IMG/VR virus record: IMGVR_UViG_3300000117_000144
Coordinates: 4,331-30,393 of that record
Direction: 5' to 3' (one strand)
Length of the DNA: 26,063 nucleotides
Origin: a virus
In this document: in pieces, positions 9,432 to 17,869 of the stretch
Layout: each line of letters begins with the position of its first letter
Position numbering within the stretch: position 1 is the first letter of the stretch
Translations under genes and position numbers: made by a program
Notes under the pieces: model-generated
Told to the model about the DNA's origin: nothing
The model's database searches: none
What the model saw: the letters and a program-made list of their open reading frames with translations, nothing else

Positions 9432-10184
9432 TTATTTTTTATTATCCAAGTTTTTTTCAAGAAACTTTAAAACATCAATACCCTCGTCAGATTGAAGATA
9501 GCTTGCAATCACATAGTAAGGGTCTTCCCCAAAGGGAAGATTAAGCATTCTCTTTTTGTTCTTATCAGTATTGAAGTATACGTCTTTCTTGTTGTTCTTG
9601 AATATTAACACTCTGTGATTAAAAAACTCTTTTATTTTAGAGTTAAGCTTTAATGCAGGGTCTTTAACGGCTTTTAAAAACATACCTGGTTCTTGTTCAG
9701 CAAATATAAGAATGTCTCTTCTTAACTCTGCTGACGTGGTTCGAGATGTATCTGTGTTAAATAACACCCTAGCTAAAGCCTCTACCTGGTCTATATCAAG
9801 CTGTCTAGCTTCTATAAGAGCATCTACTCTACTGTTTAAAGCATCCATTTCTTTCTTAGCATCTTTCTCAGTATTAACCTCAACAAACTTACTTCCGTTC
9901 ATTGGGTGATAATGTAAGAACTCTTGAAGTATTTGGTTTGTTCTTGGGACAGATAAAAATCCATCTTCAAAAACAATTGGCTCTACAATAGCATTACCAT
10001 CTTGCTCATCTTCAAATGGGCTTTTTTGGTTTCGTGCATAGCGTAAAGCTCTGTTAGTTCCTGTACTTTCATCAAAGTACATTAAAGGATATCTTCTTGA
10101 GTTTCTAGTTGGCAGCATAAAAGAAAGTGGCGCTGCATCTTTGGTGAGTTTATAGGTCTTGTTGACCAATACATTTTTTTTCAT
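9432..10184 (-). CDS. Conserved phage protein of unknown function, downstream of capsid gene
   Basis: A 250-residue, charged, mostly helical protein without membrane segments. Residues 25-75 contain a block (TRNSRRYPLMYFDESTGTNR, then AIVEPIVFEDGFLSVP), followed by FLHYHPMNG at about 88-96. A helical stretch follows (DALNSRVDALIEARQLDIDQ, about 112-131). I recall similar proteins next to capsid genes in marine phages but know no established function. It is framed by a terminator on each side, which isolates it as a single-gene unit. No promoter-like core is found in front of it, so it may depend on readthrough from the capsid transcript. A capsid-associated or DNA-binding role is possible but unsupported. 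Confidence 0.6.
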   Translation of the reverse strand: MKKNVLVNKTYKLTKDAAPLSFMLPTRNSRRYPLMYFDESTGTNRALRYARNQKSPFEDEQDGNAIVEPIVFEDGFLSVPRTNQILQEFLHYHPMNGSKFVEVNTEKDAKKEMDALNSRVDALIEARQLDIDQVEALARVLFNTDTSRTTSAELRRDILIFAEQEPGMFLKAVKDPALKLNSKIKEFFNHRVLIFKNNKKDVYFNTDKNKKRMLNLPFGEDPYYVIASYLQSDEGIDVLKFLEKNLDNKK

Positions 10185-10204
10185 TTGATTATAATTTAAT
10201 TATT

Positions 10205-10240
10205 AAAAAAGGTTGAGGTCGCAAGTTGCGACCCCTACCT
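10205..10240 (-). terminator. Strong intrinsic terminator after major capsid gene
   Basis: On the minus strand a 15-base stem (AGGTAGGGGTCGCAA pairing with TTGCGACCTCAACCT, with one A-A mismatch and one G-T pair) closes on a very short loop and is followed by six T residues. It begins 12 bases after the capsid stop codon. It could limit downstream transcription relative to the capsid gene. Confidence 0.85.
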
Positions 10241-10251
10241 TATTATTTAGT

Positions 10252-11748
10252 TTATGATTGGAAAATCACAAAGTTGTTTGCACCCATAGTACATACACAT
10301 CTTTCAGACAGGAAGTTTACTTCCATAGCATCTAAATCAGAAGTCATTGCACCACCAGCTGAACCTGTAATCCAAGTCTTGTACTTTCTGTCTTCAGTTT
10401 CTGAAGCTCTGTATCGTACATGTAAGAAAGGACGCTTAGCATTCTTTCCAAGGATTTGGTCGTAAACAGTAGTTGAACCAGCTGGTACTAATAAACCATT
10501 TACAGCACCTGTTCCAGTTAAACCACCACGCATAGTTGGGTCGTTTAGGTATTTCCAGTCAGACTTGTAGAAGTCATAACCTCTACGGAATCCAGTGAAT
10601 CCAAGATTCAATGCCATTTCCACGTCATTGTCAAATAGACCATAAGAAGTACCATTAGCTGTAGTTCCACCAGTTCCACCTTGAGCAGAACCATTAAGCT
10701 GAGCTAACATGTCATCAATGTCAAATCCAAATTGTCTGTTTAAGAAAAGTACGTTTTCTTCAATTGCACCTTGCTTATCTAAACGAGAGATGATAGCATC
10801 AAAATCCACTAGTGAAGTTGGGTTACCACCTGCCCATACATTTCCTCTGTTTTCTACTGCGTGGAATACACCTTCAGAACCTTTGTTTCCTACATCTCCA
10901 GGTGCTGTGAGTGCTCCAGAATTTGCTTCTGCTGGTACTGCTTCAATCATAGCTGTTTCCAAGTAGTCATCAAAACGTAAACGAGTTTCATGCTCAGACT
11001 TCAAATACCATAGGTAACCTGAAGCTCCGTTTTCAGTAGTCACTTCAATCCATCCGATTTGAGCCATATCAGAACCTGATACTGCATACTTATCTTTGAT
11101 GATAATTGGTGAGTTGTCGAAGATTTCATCTTCAGCTTCTAAAGAACCTTGCATTCCTGCTGTTCCTTTTTTGAATTCAGAACCATAGATAAAGATAGTT
11201 GCGTCAGCATTACCTGCGCCTGTTCCACCTGTGTAACCTGCAGCGTTATAGAAAGCTACAGAAATTTGGTTAGCATTTAATGAACCTGCAACACCTACTG
11301 CAGTTACGATTCCTTTATATTCTCCTGAGCCATCATTGTTAGAAACAACAACAGTTTGACCTACACGAATAGCGATAGTTCCTGCTGTTAATCCTGTTGC
11401 TGCTCTGTCTGGCACTAATGCATCGTTAATGTCAAATGTTACATTATCTCCATCAACTGTTGCTGGTGCTCCACACTTTATATATTTAGTGTGTAGTCTT
11501 CCTTGCTCTGCCCACTTTACTAGGTCTGAGTTACTTGGTAGCTCAGCTCCTACTAAACGTAAGAAAGAAGAAATAGTTCTGTTACCATAACGCTCAAATT
11601 CTTTTTCATAAGTGTCTGGTAAATACTGATTCAAAAAGTTGAAATCAGTAATGTAATTTGTAGCCAACGGCACTTGCTGTGGTGCTGGCTGTAGCGCAAA
11701 ACCTGGTCCTACTGGAGTAGTGCCTGGCCCTAATAATTGTCCTGCCAT
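10252..11748 (-). CDS. Major capsid protein (HK97-fold, crAss-like type)
   Basis: A 498-residue protein, the usual size for crAss-like capsid proteins. The N-terminal arm contains FERYGNRTISSFLRLVGAEL (residues 51-70), then WAEQGRLHTKYI (79-90), which I recognise from this capsid group. The remainder is Gly/Ala/Thr rich with alternating strands, including a later block LNLGFTGFRRGYDFYKSDWK in the second half. Codons look ordered and the composition is less A/T-skewed than its neighbours, consistent with a highly expressed virion gene. It follows the acidic scaffold-like gene by 21 bases and is followed by a strong terminator. HK97 fold is inferred from the family. Confidence 0.8.
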   Translation of the reverse strand: MAGQLLGPGTTPVGPGFALQPAPQQVPLATNYITDFNFLNQYLPDTYEKEFERYGNRTISSFLRLVGAELPSNSDLVKWAEQGRLHTKYIKCGAPATVDGDNVTFDINDALVPDRAATGLTAGTIAIRVGQTVVVSNNDGSGEYKGIVTAVGVAGSLNANQISVAFYNAAGYTGGTGAGNADATIFIYGSEFKKGTAGMQGSLEAEDEIFDNSPIIIKDKYAVSGSDMAQIGWIEVTTENGASGYLWYLKSEHETRLRFDDYLETAMIEAVPAEANSGALTAPGDVGNKGSEGVFHAVENRGNVWAGGNPTSLVDFDAIISRLDKQGAIEENVLFLNRQFGFDIDDMLAQLNGSAQGGTGGTTANGTSYGLFDNDVEMALNLGFTGFRRGYDFYKSDWKYLNDPTMRGGLTGTGAVNGLLVPAGSTTVYDQILGKNAKRPFLHVRYRASETEDRKYKTWITGSAGGAMTSDLDAMEVNFLSERCVCTMGANNFVIFQS

Positions 11749-11769
11749 TTTTTAATTTTTAAAATGTTG

Positions 11770-12870
11770 TTAATTTTTTCTTTTAATACTCTTAATTTTT
11801 AAACCTCTCCCCTCGCTTGGATTAATTGCACGAAACTGAGTTCCTCCTTTAGAAGTAACTTCAGGAGCAGAACGTGTAGACATATTAATGTTTTTCATTT
11901 TTCTAGTTACATCTTCCGTTGCCGCTGCCTTTCCTTGCTCGTAAAAAAACCTTGCGAACTTGTCAGGGTTCATTGCTGCTGCTAATGCTTTATGATACTC
12001 AGACGCATCTTTAACTAATCCATCTTCATTCAAATGATTATTAATAAAATTAATAACGCTTGATTGAGATTTCTTAATCTCTTCTACAGAGCCACCTGGA
12101 TTGTATAACAAATTAGCATCATCAATACTGACCTTAAAACCTTTAAAGTCTTGATTAAGCACCTTGTCAGTTTCTTTATTAAAGAAATCTACTTTCCTAG
12201 ATTGCTGCTCTGACTGAGTCTTTGCATTCTCAACGTATTGCTTATAAGCTTTATATTCTTCACTGTCCTCAGAAACCCCAGTTGCGCTTGACTCAAGCGG
12301 CTGGCGATACATTTCTTTTTGTTCATTGAAAAACTTTCTAGCTTTTACAATTGCTTTTTTCTTTTTTAACTTTGCTCTTTTAATATCAGATTCATCGTCT
12401 ACATCTTCATCATAGAAATAATCTTCCATTAACAATTCAACATCATCTTTATCAATACCCTCTTCGGTAGCTAAAAGATACTCAGTTAAAATTTGGTCTT
12501 CATCTAAGGAATCAAAGTCTCTGTTTAATTTAACATAATCTTCAATACTTCGACCAGTTTTCTTTTTATATTCAAAATAAGCTGACACATCTTCTGGCAG
12601 TTCAACATTGTTTTCTTTTTCTGCAAACAATTGGTCTACCGATGATATGTCCTTATCATATCTATTCTTAATAAAACTAAGAACGTCTTCTTCTTTTAGT
12701 TCAGTACCTTGCGTTTCCTCAGGAACTGCGGTTTGCTCTACAACTTCAGTTTCTACTTGTGGTTGCGTTTGCTCTTCGTGTTGCTGCTCAGCTTTGTCAA
12801 TTAGAGTTTCTTCTACTTCAGCTGCTGACTTTTCTTCAACAACACCTACTTCTTTTACTTTTATTTCCAT
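11770..12870 (-). CDS. Acidic scaffold-like head assembly protein
   Basis: A 366-residue, very acidic protein. Residues 1-60 are Glu/Gln/Val rich and low in complexity. Helical segments follow, with an Asp/Glu cluster (YFYDEDVDDESD, about 147-158) directly before a Lys-rich helix (KRAKLKKKKAIVKARKFF). The C-terminus is basic (GRGLKIKSIKRKN). An acidic coiled protein between portal and capsid genes, with a basic capsid-binding-like tail, is the usual profile of a scaffolding protein. No protease motif was seen in it or beside it. A promoter-like core lies 15 bases before its ATG. Scaffold role is inferred; it could instead be an internal head protein. Confidence 0.6.
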   Translation of the reverse strand: MEIKVKEVGVVEEKSAAEVEETLIDKAEQQHEEQTQPQVETEVVEQTAVPEETQGTELKEEDVLSFIKNRYDKDISSVDQLFAEKENNVELPEDVSAYFEYKKKTGRSIEDYVKLNRDFDSLDEDQILTEYLLATEEGIDKDDVELLMEDYFYDEDVDDESDIKRAKLKKKKAIVKARKFFNEQKEMYRQPLESSATGVSEDSEEYKAYKQYVENAKTQSEQQSRKVDFFNKETDKVLNQDFKGFKVSIDDANLLYNPGGSVEEIKKSQSSVINFINNHLNEDGLVKDASEYHKALAAAMNPDKFARFFYEQGKAAATEDVTRKMKNINMSTRSAPEVTSKGGTQFRAINPSEGRGLKIKSIKRKN

Positions 12871-12885
12871 TAGATTTAATTTTTG

Positions 12886-12895
12886 TACAAATATA
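12886..12895 (-). promoter_or_regulatory. Promoter-like core before scaffold/capsid unit
   Basis: The minus strand reads TATATTTGTA, matching TAnnTTTG, 15 bases before the scaffold-like gene in the 54-base gap after the portal gene. No -33 element is visible. It could drive the scaffold and capsid genes up to the terminator at 10205-10240. Confidence 0.5.
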
Positions 12896-12924
12896 GTACA
12901 TTAAACAATTATAAATTATTTAGT

Positions 12925-15360
12925 TTATCTGGGGTCAAATTCTGCTAAATCAAACCCATCTAAACTATCTTCATTAGACTCAAAGTTTTGAGGAGGAAGA
13001 TTGTTTTTTCTTTGATTAATTAGCTTAGACTGCTCTGTGTTCTGCTGGCTAATACGTCCTGCCTTAGCCGTTTCTCTCTGAACTTCTCTTTTTGCCAGAG
13101 CTTCTTCTGATATTCCTCTTAACTGTTGATTGTAATTAAACTCTTCAGCCATCAACTGACTTTTTAGCATAGCTTCATTCTTCATCTTCTCAATTTCAAA
13201 AGCTATCTCGGCTTGTTTAATCTGCATCTTAGCATTCATCTCTGCTTGAGATTTTTGCATAGCTGCTTGCGCAGCCATTTGCTGAGACTTTAATTGTTGA
13301 GCAGCCTGCATCTGTTGTTTTAACATAGCATTCTTCTCATCACGTTCTTGCTTTTGTTTTCTTTTTACTTTTAGTAATTGATTAGCAAGTTTAATGTTTT
13401 TAATTTCTCTTATATCAATAGCGTCTTCCAGATTTATATCCTGTTTAGATAAAGCCATTTGAATGTTAGCCTCAAGCTGAGCCTTCTCTTCTTCATCAGG
13501 TGAAACCTCAATAAATATACCGAAGTCATAAATATATAAATCAGATATATCATTAAGTATACTTACGTTATACTTTCCTATTTTATTTATAAAGTCTTCT
13601 TTAAAATCAGAATACTCTAATATATCCGCTACTCTATATGTTAAAGCTTCTGCTAGTGTTCTATAAACATATAAGCTTCCTTGAAGTATATGTCTAGTAG
13701 CTGTGTTAGAGTTTAATGCAGCAAGCTTCTGTAATCCGACTAAAGAGTTAGGGTCAGGTGTTGAACCATCTCTAGCTTCATTTAATCCTGTTACAGTTCT
13801 AATCATGTTTAGATAATGATTATAGTTTGTAATAAGCATCTGAGTTTTACTAGCACCACTATTAGATGTAAGCTGTTGTATAGGAACTCTAGCTTGATTG
13901 AAGTCTCCGTCTTGTGTATAGCTTCTCCCAATTACAGAACCTGTTTGGAAATATAATCTTAATGCGTCTTCAGGATTATACGCAGCTCCTGTCCCCAGGT
14001 CAACTTCATTTAATCCATCTGCATCTATAAATACTCCATCAGGCACAGTCCTGGCTATAACTTGTTGTAATTTCAAATGTGTAATCTGAATCAAATCAGC
14101 AAAAGGAATCATTCTTCTAACTAATGATTCAATCACCCCTTTGTACATTCTTGGAGCTACGGCTACATAGTTTGGTAATGCGTGTTGTGAAGAAGACTGA
14201 GGGCGAACCATATTACTGGCTAGCTCCCACTTCAAAAGAATATCAGTACCCATCACCATTATTCCGTCATACCAAACATCAATAGTTTTTGAAACCTTTT
14301 CAAATCTACCCTCTTCCATCATTTCTGGTGGAGGGTTGAACTGGTCATCTTTTTCTATCATCTTCATAGCTCCACTGTCCGTAACTTTTTTCTTATAAAC
14401 CATCTTCTTACTGGTTTTATAATTGAAGTACATCAAAGTTACTGTGTCTCTATAAAAAATATCATTCTGATAATACTGTGCTACGTTGTAGTAATCATAC
14501 CAGCTTTGACTATATTTAGATATCTTATCTAAATCTTCATTAGTTAATGTTGGGTCAATCTTTAGAAGCTCCGTAATAGGAACAACTTTAATTTCACCCC
14601 AATAAAAACAATCTTTAAAATGTGGGTCTTCAGTATAACTATACACAACATTAGCAGGGTCAACGTATTTAACCTCTACACCAGAGCCTGGTAAAAACTC
14701 ATGCTTAGCTACACCAATACCTAATACTGTTAAATCATAATCAATACGTTTACGTGTATCTATATAATGATTTTCTTGAAACATAGTATCAATAGCTTCC
14801 TCTTCGGCTATCTCGATAGCAGGCTTATAATTAAGCTGCATATACAATGTAAGTTCTTCATCGTTTTCAGGAAGAGAATCAGGGTCCATAGTAAATGGGT
14901 CTGCTCCTGTCATGTCTTTAATATCTAAAAGTATGTCTTTAGCAGCCATCTGGCCTTCAACCATATCTTGATACTTGCTTCTTTTGCCTTGCGATAATGC
15001 ATCTTGTGCATAAGCTTTCACTTTGAAAAGCCTGTCTGACATTCCATTAACTACAATATCAACAAACTTAGGGAGTATAGGGATAGGTGTCCAATCTAAA
15101 TTAAGATAAGATAAATCTCCGTCTACTGCTAATTCATTTTTATATTTACCAACTGATTGTTCTCCTCTTGCGTATAAGCGTAATCTGTGAAAATCTCGCC
15201 ATTGGTTATAATAACGACAGCCATTGCCGTCTTTTCTAAACCACTCATACTGTATTGCTTGCCCTATCTGTAAGCCAAACTCATCAGTGGCTTTTTCTGC
15301 ATCTGATACAAATTGACTAGGGAAGCCTACAGATGAAATATTTACTTTAACTTCTTTCAT
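12925..15360 (-). CDS. Portal protein
   Basis: An 811-residue protein, long for a portal but normal for crAss-like phages. The segment SYLNLDWTPIPILPKFVDIV (residues 84-103), then NGMSDRLFKVKAYAQDALSQ, is the pattern I recognise for this portal group. Residues 665-775 form a long Gln/Ala/Lys/Met-rich coiled coil, and the C-terminus is acidic. It would form the dodecameric vertex through which DNA is packaged and ejected, with terminase as its docking partner. Its ATG follows the terminase stop directly with no gap, and the scaffold and capsid genes lie next, so the whole packaging/head block is together. Confidence 0.8.
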   Translation of the reverse strand: MKEVKVNISSVGFPSQFVSDAEKATDEFGLQIGQAIQYEWFRKDGNGCRYYNQWRDFHRLRLYARGEQSVGKYKNELAVDGDLSYLNLDWTPIPILPKFVDIVVNGMSDRLFKVKAYAQDALSQGKRSKYQDMVEGQMAAKDILLDIKDMTGADPFTMDPDSLPENDEELTLYMQLNYKPAIEIAEEEAIDTMFQENHYIDTRKRIDYDLTVLGIGVAKHEFLPGSGVEVKYVDPANVVYSYTEDPHFKDCFYWGEIKVVPITELLKIDPTLTNEDLDKISKYSQSWYDYYNVAQYYQNDIFYRDTVTLMYFNYKTSKKMVYKKKVTDSGAMKMIEKDDQFNPPPEMMEEGRFEKVSKTIDVWYDGIMVMGTDILLKWELASNMVRPQSSSQHALPNYVAVAPRMYKGVIESLVRRMIPFADLIQITHLKLQQVIARTVPDGVFIDADGLNEVDLGTGAAYNPEDALRLYFQTGSVIGRSYTQDGDFNQARVPIQQLTSNSGASKTQMLITNYNHYLNMIRTVTGLNEARDGSTPDPNSLVGLQKLAALNSNTATRHILQGSLYVYRTLAEALTYRVADILEYSDFKEDFINKIGKYNVSILNDISDLYIYDFGIFIEVSPDEEEKAQLEANIQMALSKQDINLEDAIDIREIKNIKLANQLLKVKRKQKQERDEKNAMLKQQMQAAQQLKSQQMAAQAAMQKSQAEMNAKMQIKQAEIAFEIEKMKNEAMLKSQLMAEEFNYNQQLRGISEEALAKREVQRETAKAGRISQQNTEQSKLINQRKNNLPPQNFESNEDSLDGFDLAEFDPR

Positions 15361-17583
15361 CTATCTAATTAAATCGCTTGTTAATCCCTTATTGGTATAC
15401 CTTGCAAAGTTAATGGAAATTTTTGAGCTTTTCTTTTCAGGTGTATAAAGATGCTTTTGACAAGCCATAATCGCTAAACCGCTGCTAATAGATGCATCAA
15501 ACTTAGTTCTGTTTCCTATATCAAACTTAGCCCAGTCTTCTAGAGTCCTAGTAAACGGCATAGAACCCATCAGGTCAGAGTCTCTAAATATACCTTCCAT
15601 ATCTAATCCAATATGCTTTTCAATATATGATTCTATTGCAGCTGCATGAGCTTGTTTTATATCCTCACTGGAGTTTGGTATACCTCCTAATTCTTTTTCT
15701 GTTCTTGATAATTTATTAAAAACCTTATCAGGCCTATTCATACTAAAAGCTCTGTATCCTCTGTTTTTAAAATGATACAAAAGCCTAGGCTTGTTATTCT
15801 CAACAAGTATAGGCATTCCATAAAACACACAAGCCATTAACACTTCTTCAAAAAATATTTCTGCCGTTTGAGGTCTTGCTACATACTCTAAGAAAAACTC
15901 ATTGCTTGGAGCTTCGTCCATGTTAAATTTTGTAAGACCATGTAGTGCACCATTAGAACCTCTTCCACCTACTGTTCCAGATATGTCATAACTATCACAA
16001 CCAAAAGCACCCAGGTGTTCATTACCTGGCATCTTTTTGCCATTCCTATTTATGACTCTATTCTGTAAATTTTTGTTAGGAGTCCACGACACCAAGAATC
16101 TTCCACGATTATTAGGTGTCCATATAACCTTAGAATCTTTTATTCCATCTTTCCATGAGAAAGACCCTCTTGTTAAATGATACTCTTTAATTGTAGAATC
16201 ATTGTAATCAATCTGTTGATATATTTTTGTTAAATTAAATAAAGACTGTTTACTTTCATCTCTGAAAGCATGTGACTCAGTTCTTGGGAACTGTCTATAA
16301 AATTCATTTAAAGCATCAGGGTCATTCTTTAAGCTATCAACTTCAGCTTCCCAGTAATCTATTGCACCATTTTCTATAATCTCACCATCTACACCAATAG
16401 TTTTTTCTTCAGGCTTTCTAAAAACAGGCAATCCATATCTGTCTATAAATCCTTCCATATTCCATTCCATTGGAATAAATAAGTTATATAGTCCGCTTTT
16501 GGTTTGGCCATTAGAATTACGTTTACTTAATGAAGAATCTTCGTATAATTTTTTAAAATTATCTCCACCCTTACTCAATGCATTAGAAGTAGAGCCCATC
16601 ATACATTTACCTATAATCTTACTACCTAAACGTAAACAGGTTTTTGTAACACGCCAGTTGTTTAAAATATTATTTGGCTTTATCCATTTACCACTTTCAT
16701 CATGCACTAACAATAATAGCTTCTCACCATCATAAGAGTTGTCATCTGTGTTTTTCCAATCTATAGTTGTATCTAATCCTAACAGTTCTTCTTTATCAGC
16801 ATCATACATGTTTTTCTTTGTTATCTTAGACGCTGGTATTCTAAACGCTAATTCTGTTTTAGGTTTATCCATACCATCTTGTATAGGCTTGAAGAAGAAT
16901 GGTAATCTGTTTGCTATAGGAACAACTTTATCAGTAAACATTTTCTTAGCGTCTGCTCCTGTTTTAGATAGTATTCCAACTCTAGAGTCTTTTGCAAGTG
17001 TTCCTGTGTTAACGCTCTCTGAAGAACCCATGTAAGAAAACCCTGAACGTCTTATCTTTAAATAAGTCATTCCAAAACTTCTGTTGTCAGCTTTGCATGC
17101 TTCCCAATATAAATAAAATATTCTATTAGCCTCTCTATAATCTGGATAACCCACATCTATAGATGTCCATTGAAGATACATATAGTGAGCTCCTGATATG
17201 TATGTAGGAACTCCATTGTTCATAAACCAATAACCTAACTCTCTATTATCAAATTCATTCTCAATATAATCAACCCAGTTATTTTTAAATTCACTAGGCA
17301 TTTCATTCCATTGAAATATTGATTGAATTTTACTAAGAGGTTTTGGAATATCTATTCTTTCCCAGTATTGCTCAGGTTTCTTCTTTGAACGTGAATGTAT
17401 TTTTTTTGGTTGTTTAGGTAGCCCAATAATAAGACCCTGTATATTTATAATATCTCCAAGCTCGCCGCTTCTGGATATACACACAAAGTCATACTTCTTG
17501 TTGTATCCGTACTCCCAACTGTTATTCTTGTTCTTGTTGGTAACTACGGATTTAGGTACGTAATCTTGCACCACCTTATACAT
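15361..17583 (-). CDS. terL: Terminase large subunit
   Basis: A 740-residue packaging ATPase-nuclease. In numbering from the ATG chosen here, a Walker A-like RRSGFS is at 178-183 and Walker B LLLLVHDES has catalytic D295 and E296. A coupling motif GSTSN is at 330-334. The C-terminal nuclease half shows GCDSYD (D530), ILVENN (E595) and KFDASISSG (D696), three acidic residues in the usual order for the RNase H-like terminase nuclease. The frame extends upstream to a TTG at 17610, which would overlap the preceding gene by 23 bases. The ATG at 17583 lies 4 bases after that gene's stop and is preferred. Length and motifs fit crAss-like terminases. Confidence 0.85.
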   Translation of the reverse strand: MYKVVQDYVPKSVVTNKNKNNSWEYGYNKKYDFVCISRSGELGDIINIQGLIIGLPKQPKKIHSRSKKKPEQYWERIDIPKPLSKIQSIFQWNEMPSEFKNNWVDYIENEFDNRELGYWFMNNGVPTYISGAHYMYLQWTSIDVGYPDYREANRIFYLYWEACKADNRSFGMTYLKIRRSGFSYMGSSESVNTGTLAKDSRVGILSKTGADAKKMFTDKVVPIANRLPFFFKPIQDGMDKPKTELAFRIPASKITKKNMYDADKEELLGLDTTIDWKNTDDNSYDGEKLLLLVHDESGKWIKPNNILNNWRVTKTCLRLGSKIIGKCMMGSTSNALSKGGDNFKKLYEDSSLSKRNSNGQTKSGLYNLFIPMEWNMEGFIDRYGLPVFRKPEEKTIGVDGEIIENGAIDYWEAEVDSLKNDPDALNEFYRQFPRTESHAFRDESKQSLFNLTKIYQQIDYNDSTIKEYHLTRGSFSWKDGIKDSKVIWTPNNRGRFLVSWTPNKNLQNRVINRNGKKMPGNEHLGAFGCDSYDISGTVGGRGSNGALHGLTKFNMDEAPSNEFFLEYVARPQTAEIFFEEVLMACVFYGMPILVENNKPRLLYHFKNRGYRAFSMNRPDKVFNKLSRTEKELGGIPNSSEDIKQAHAAAIESYIEKHIGLDMEGIFRDSDLMGSMPFTRTLEDWAKFDIGNRTKFDASISSGLAIMACQKHLYTPEKKSSKISINFARYTNKGLTSDLIR

Positions 17584-17587
17584 ATCG

Positions 17588-17869
17588 TTATTTTGACCTA
17601 CGTTCTGCAAACCCTTGTTTTGTATCTACTTTATTACTACTTTCTGCAATAGACAAAGCTTCTTTCTCCGCTTCTATTCTGCTTAATATTTCAAACGCAT
17701 CAAATATAGCTAGCTTCTTAGTTGCTGCCGCATTCTTAAGCCTATCCGCAGCTAAATCGTCTTCAGGGTCTGGCTTTATAATATCCTCTTTAGCAACTTT
17801 AATTAGTTGATGAACGGCCCTTCTAGCTGCGTCAATAATTTCTAATTTAATTTCCCTGTTTGATTTCAT
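17588..17869 (-). CDS. Small protein in TerS position, candidate small terminase subunit
   Basis: A 93-residue helical protein with an N-terminal helix (REIKLEIIDAARRAVHQLIK, residues 5-24), an acidic turn DPEDDLAADRL, and a second helix around LKNAAATKKLAIFDAFEIL (45-63). There are no Cys residues or membrane segments. It sits directly upstream of the large terminase with a 4-base gap, and its start overlaps the preceding gene by ATGA, so the three are coupled. Small terminase subunits are small, helical and found here in many phages, but no helix-turn-helix could be confirmed. A different packaging or structural role is possible. Confidence 0.5.
   Translation of the reverse strand: MKSNREIKLEIIDAARRAVHQLIKVAKEDIIKPDPEDDLAADRLKNAAATKKLAIFDAFEILSRIEAEKEALSIAESSNKVDTKQGFAERRSK

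Noticed and set aside
15405-15412. TAACTTTG on the minus strand before the portal gene
   Set aside because: Fits TAnnTTTG loosely but lies within terL coding sequence and lacks the TAT[AC]TTTGTA core and flanks.
17584-17610. TTG at 17610 as terminase start
   Set aside because: Would overlap the preceding gene by 23 bases, while an ATG lies 4 bases after that gene's stop.
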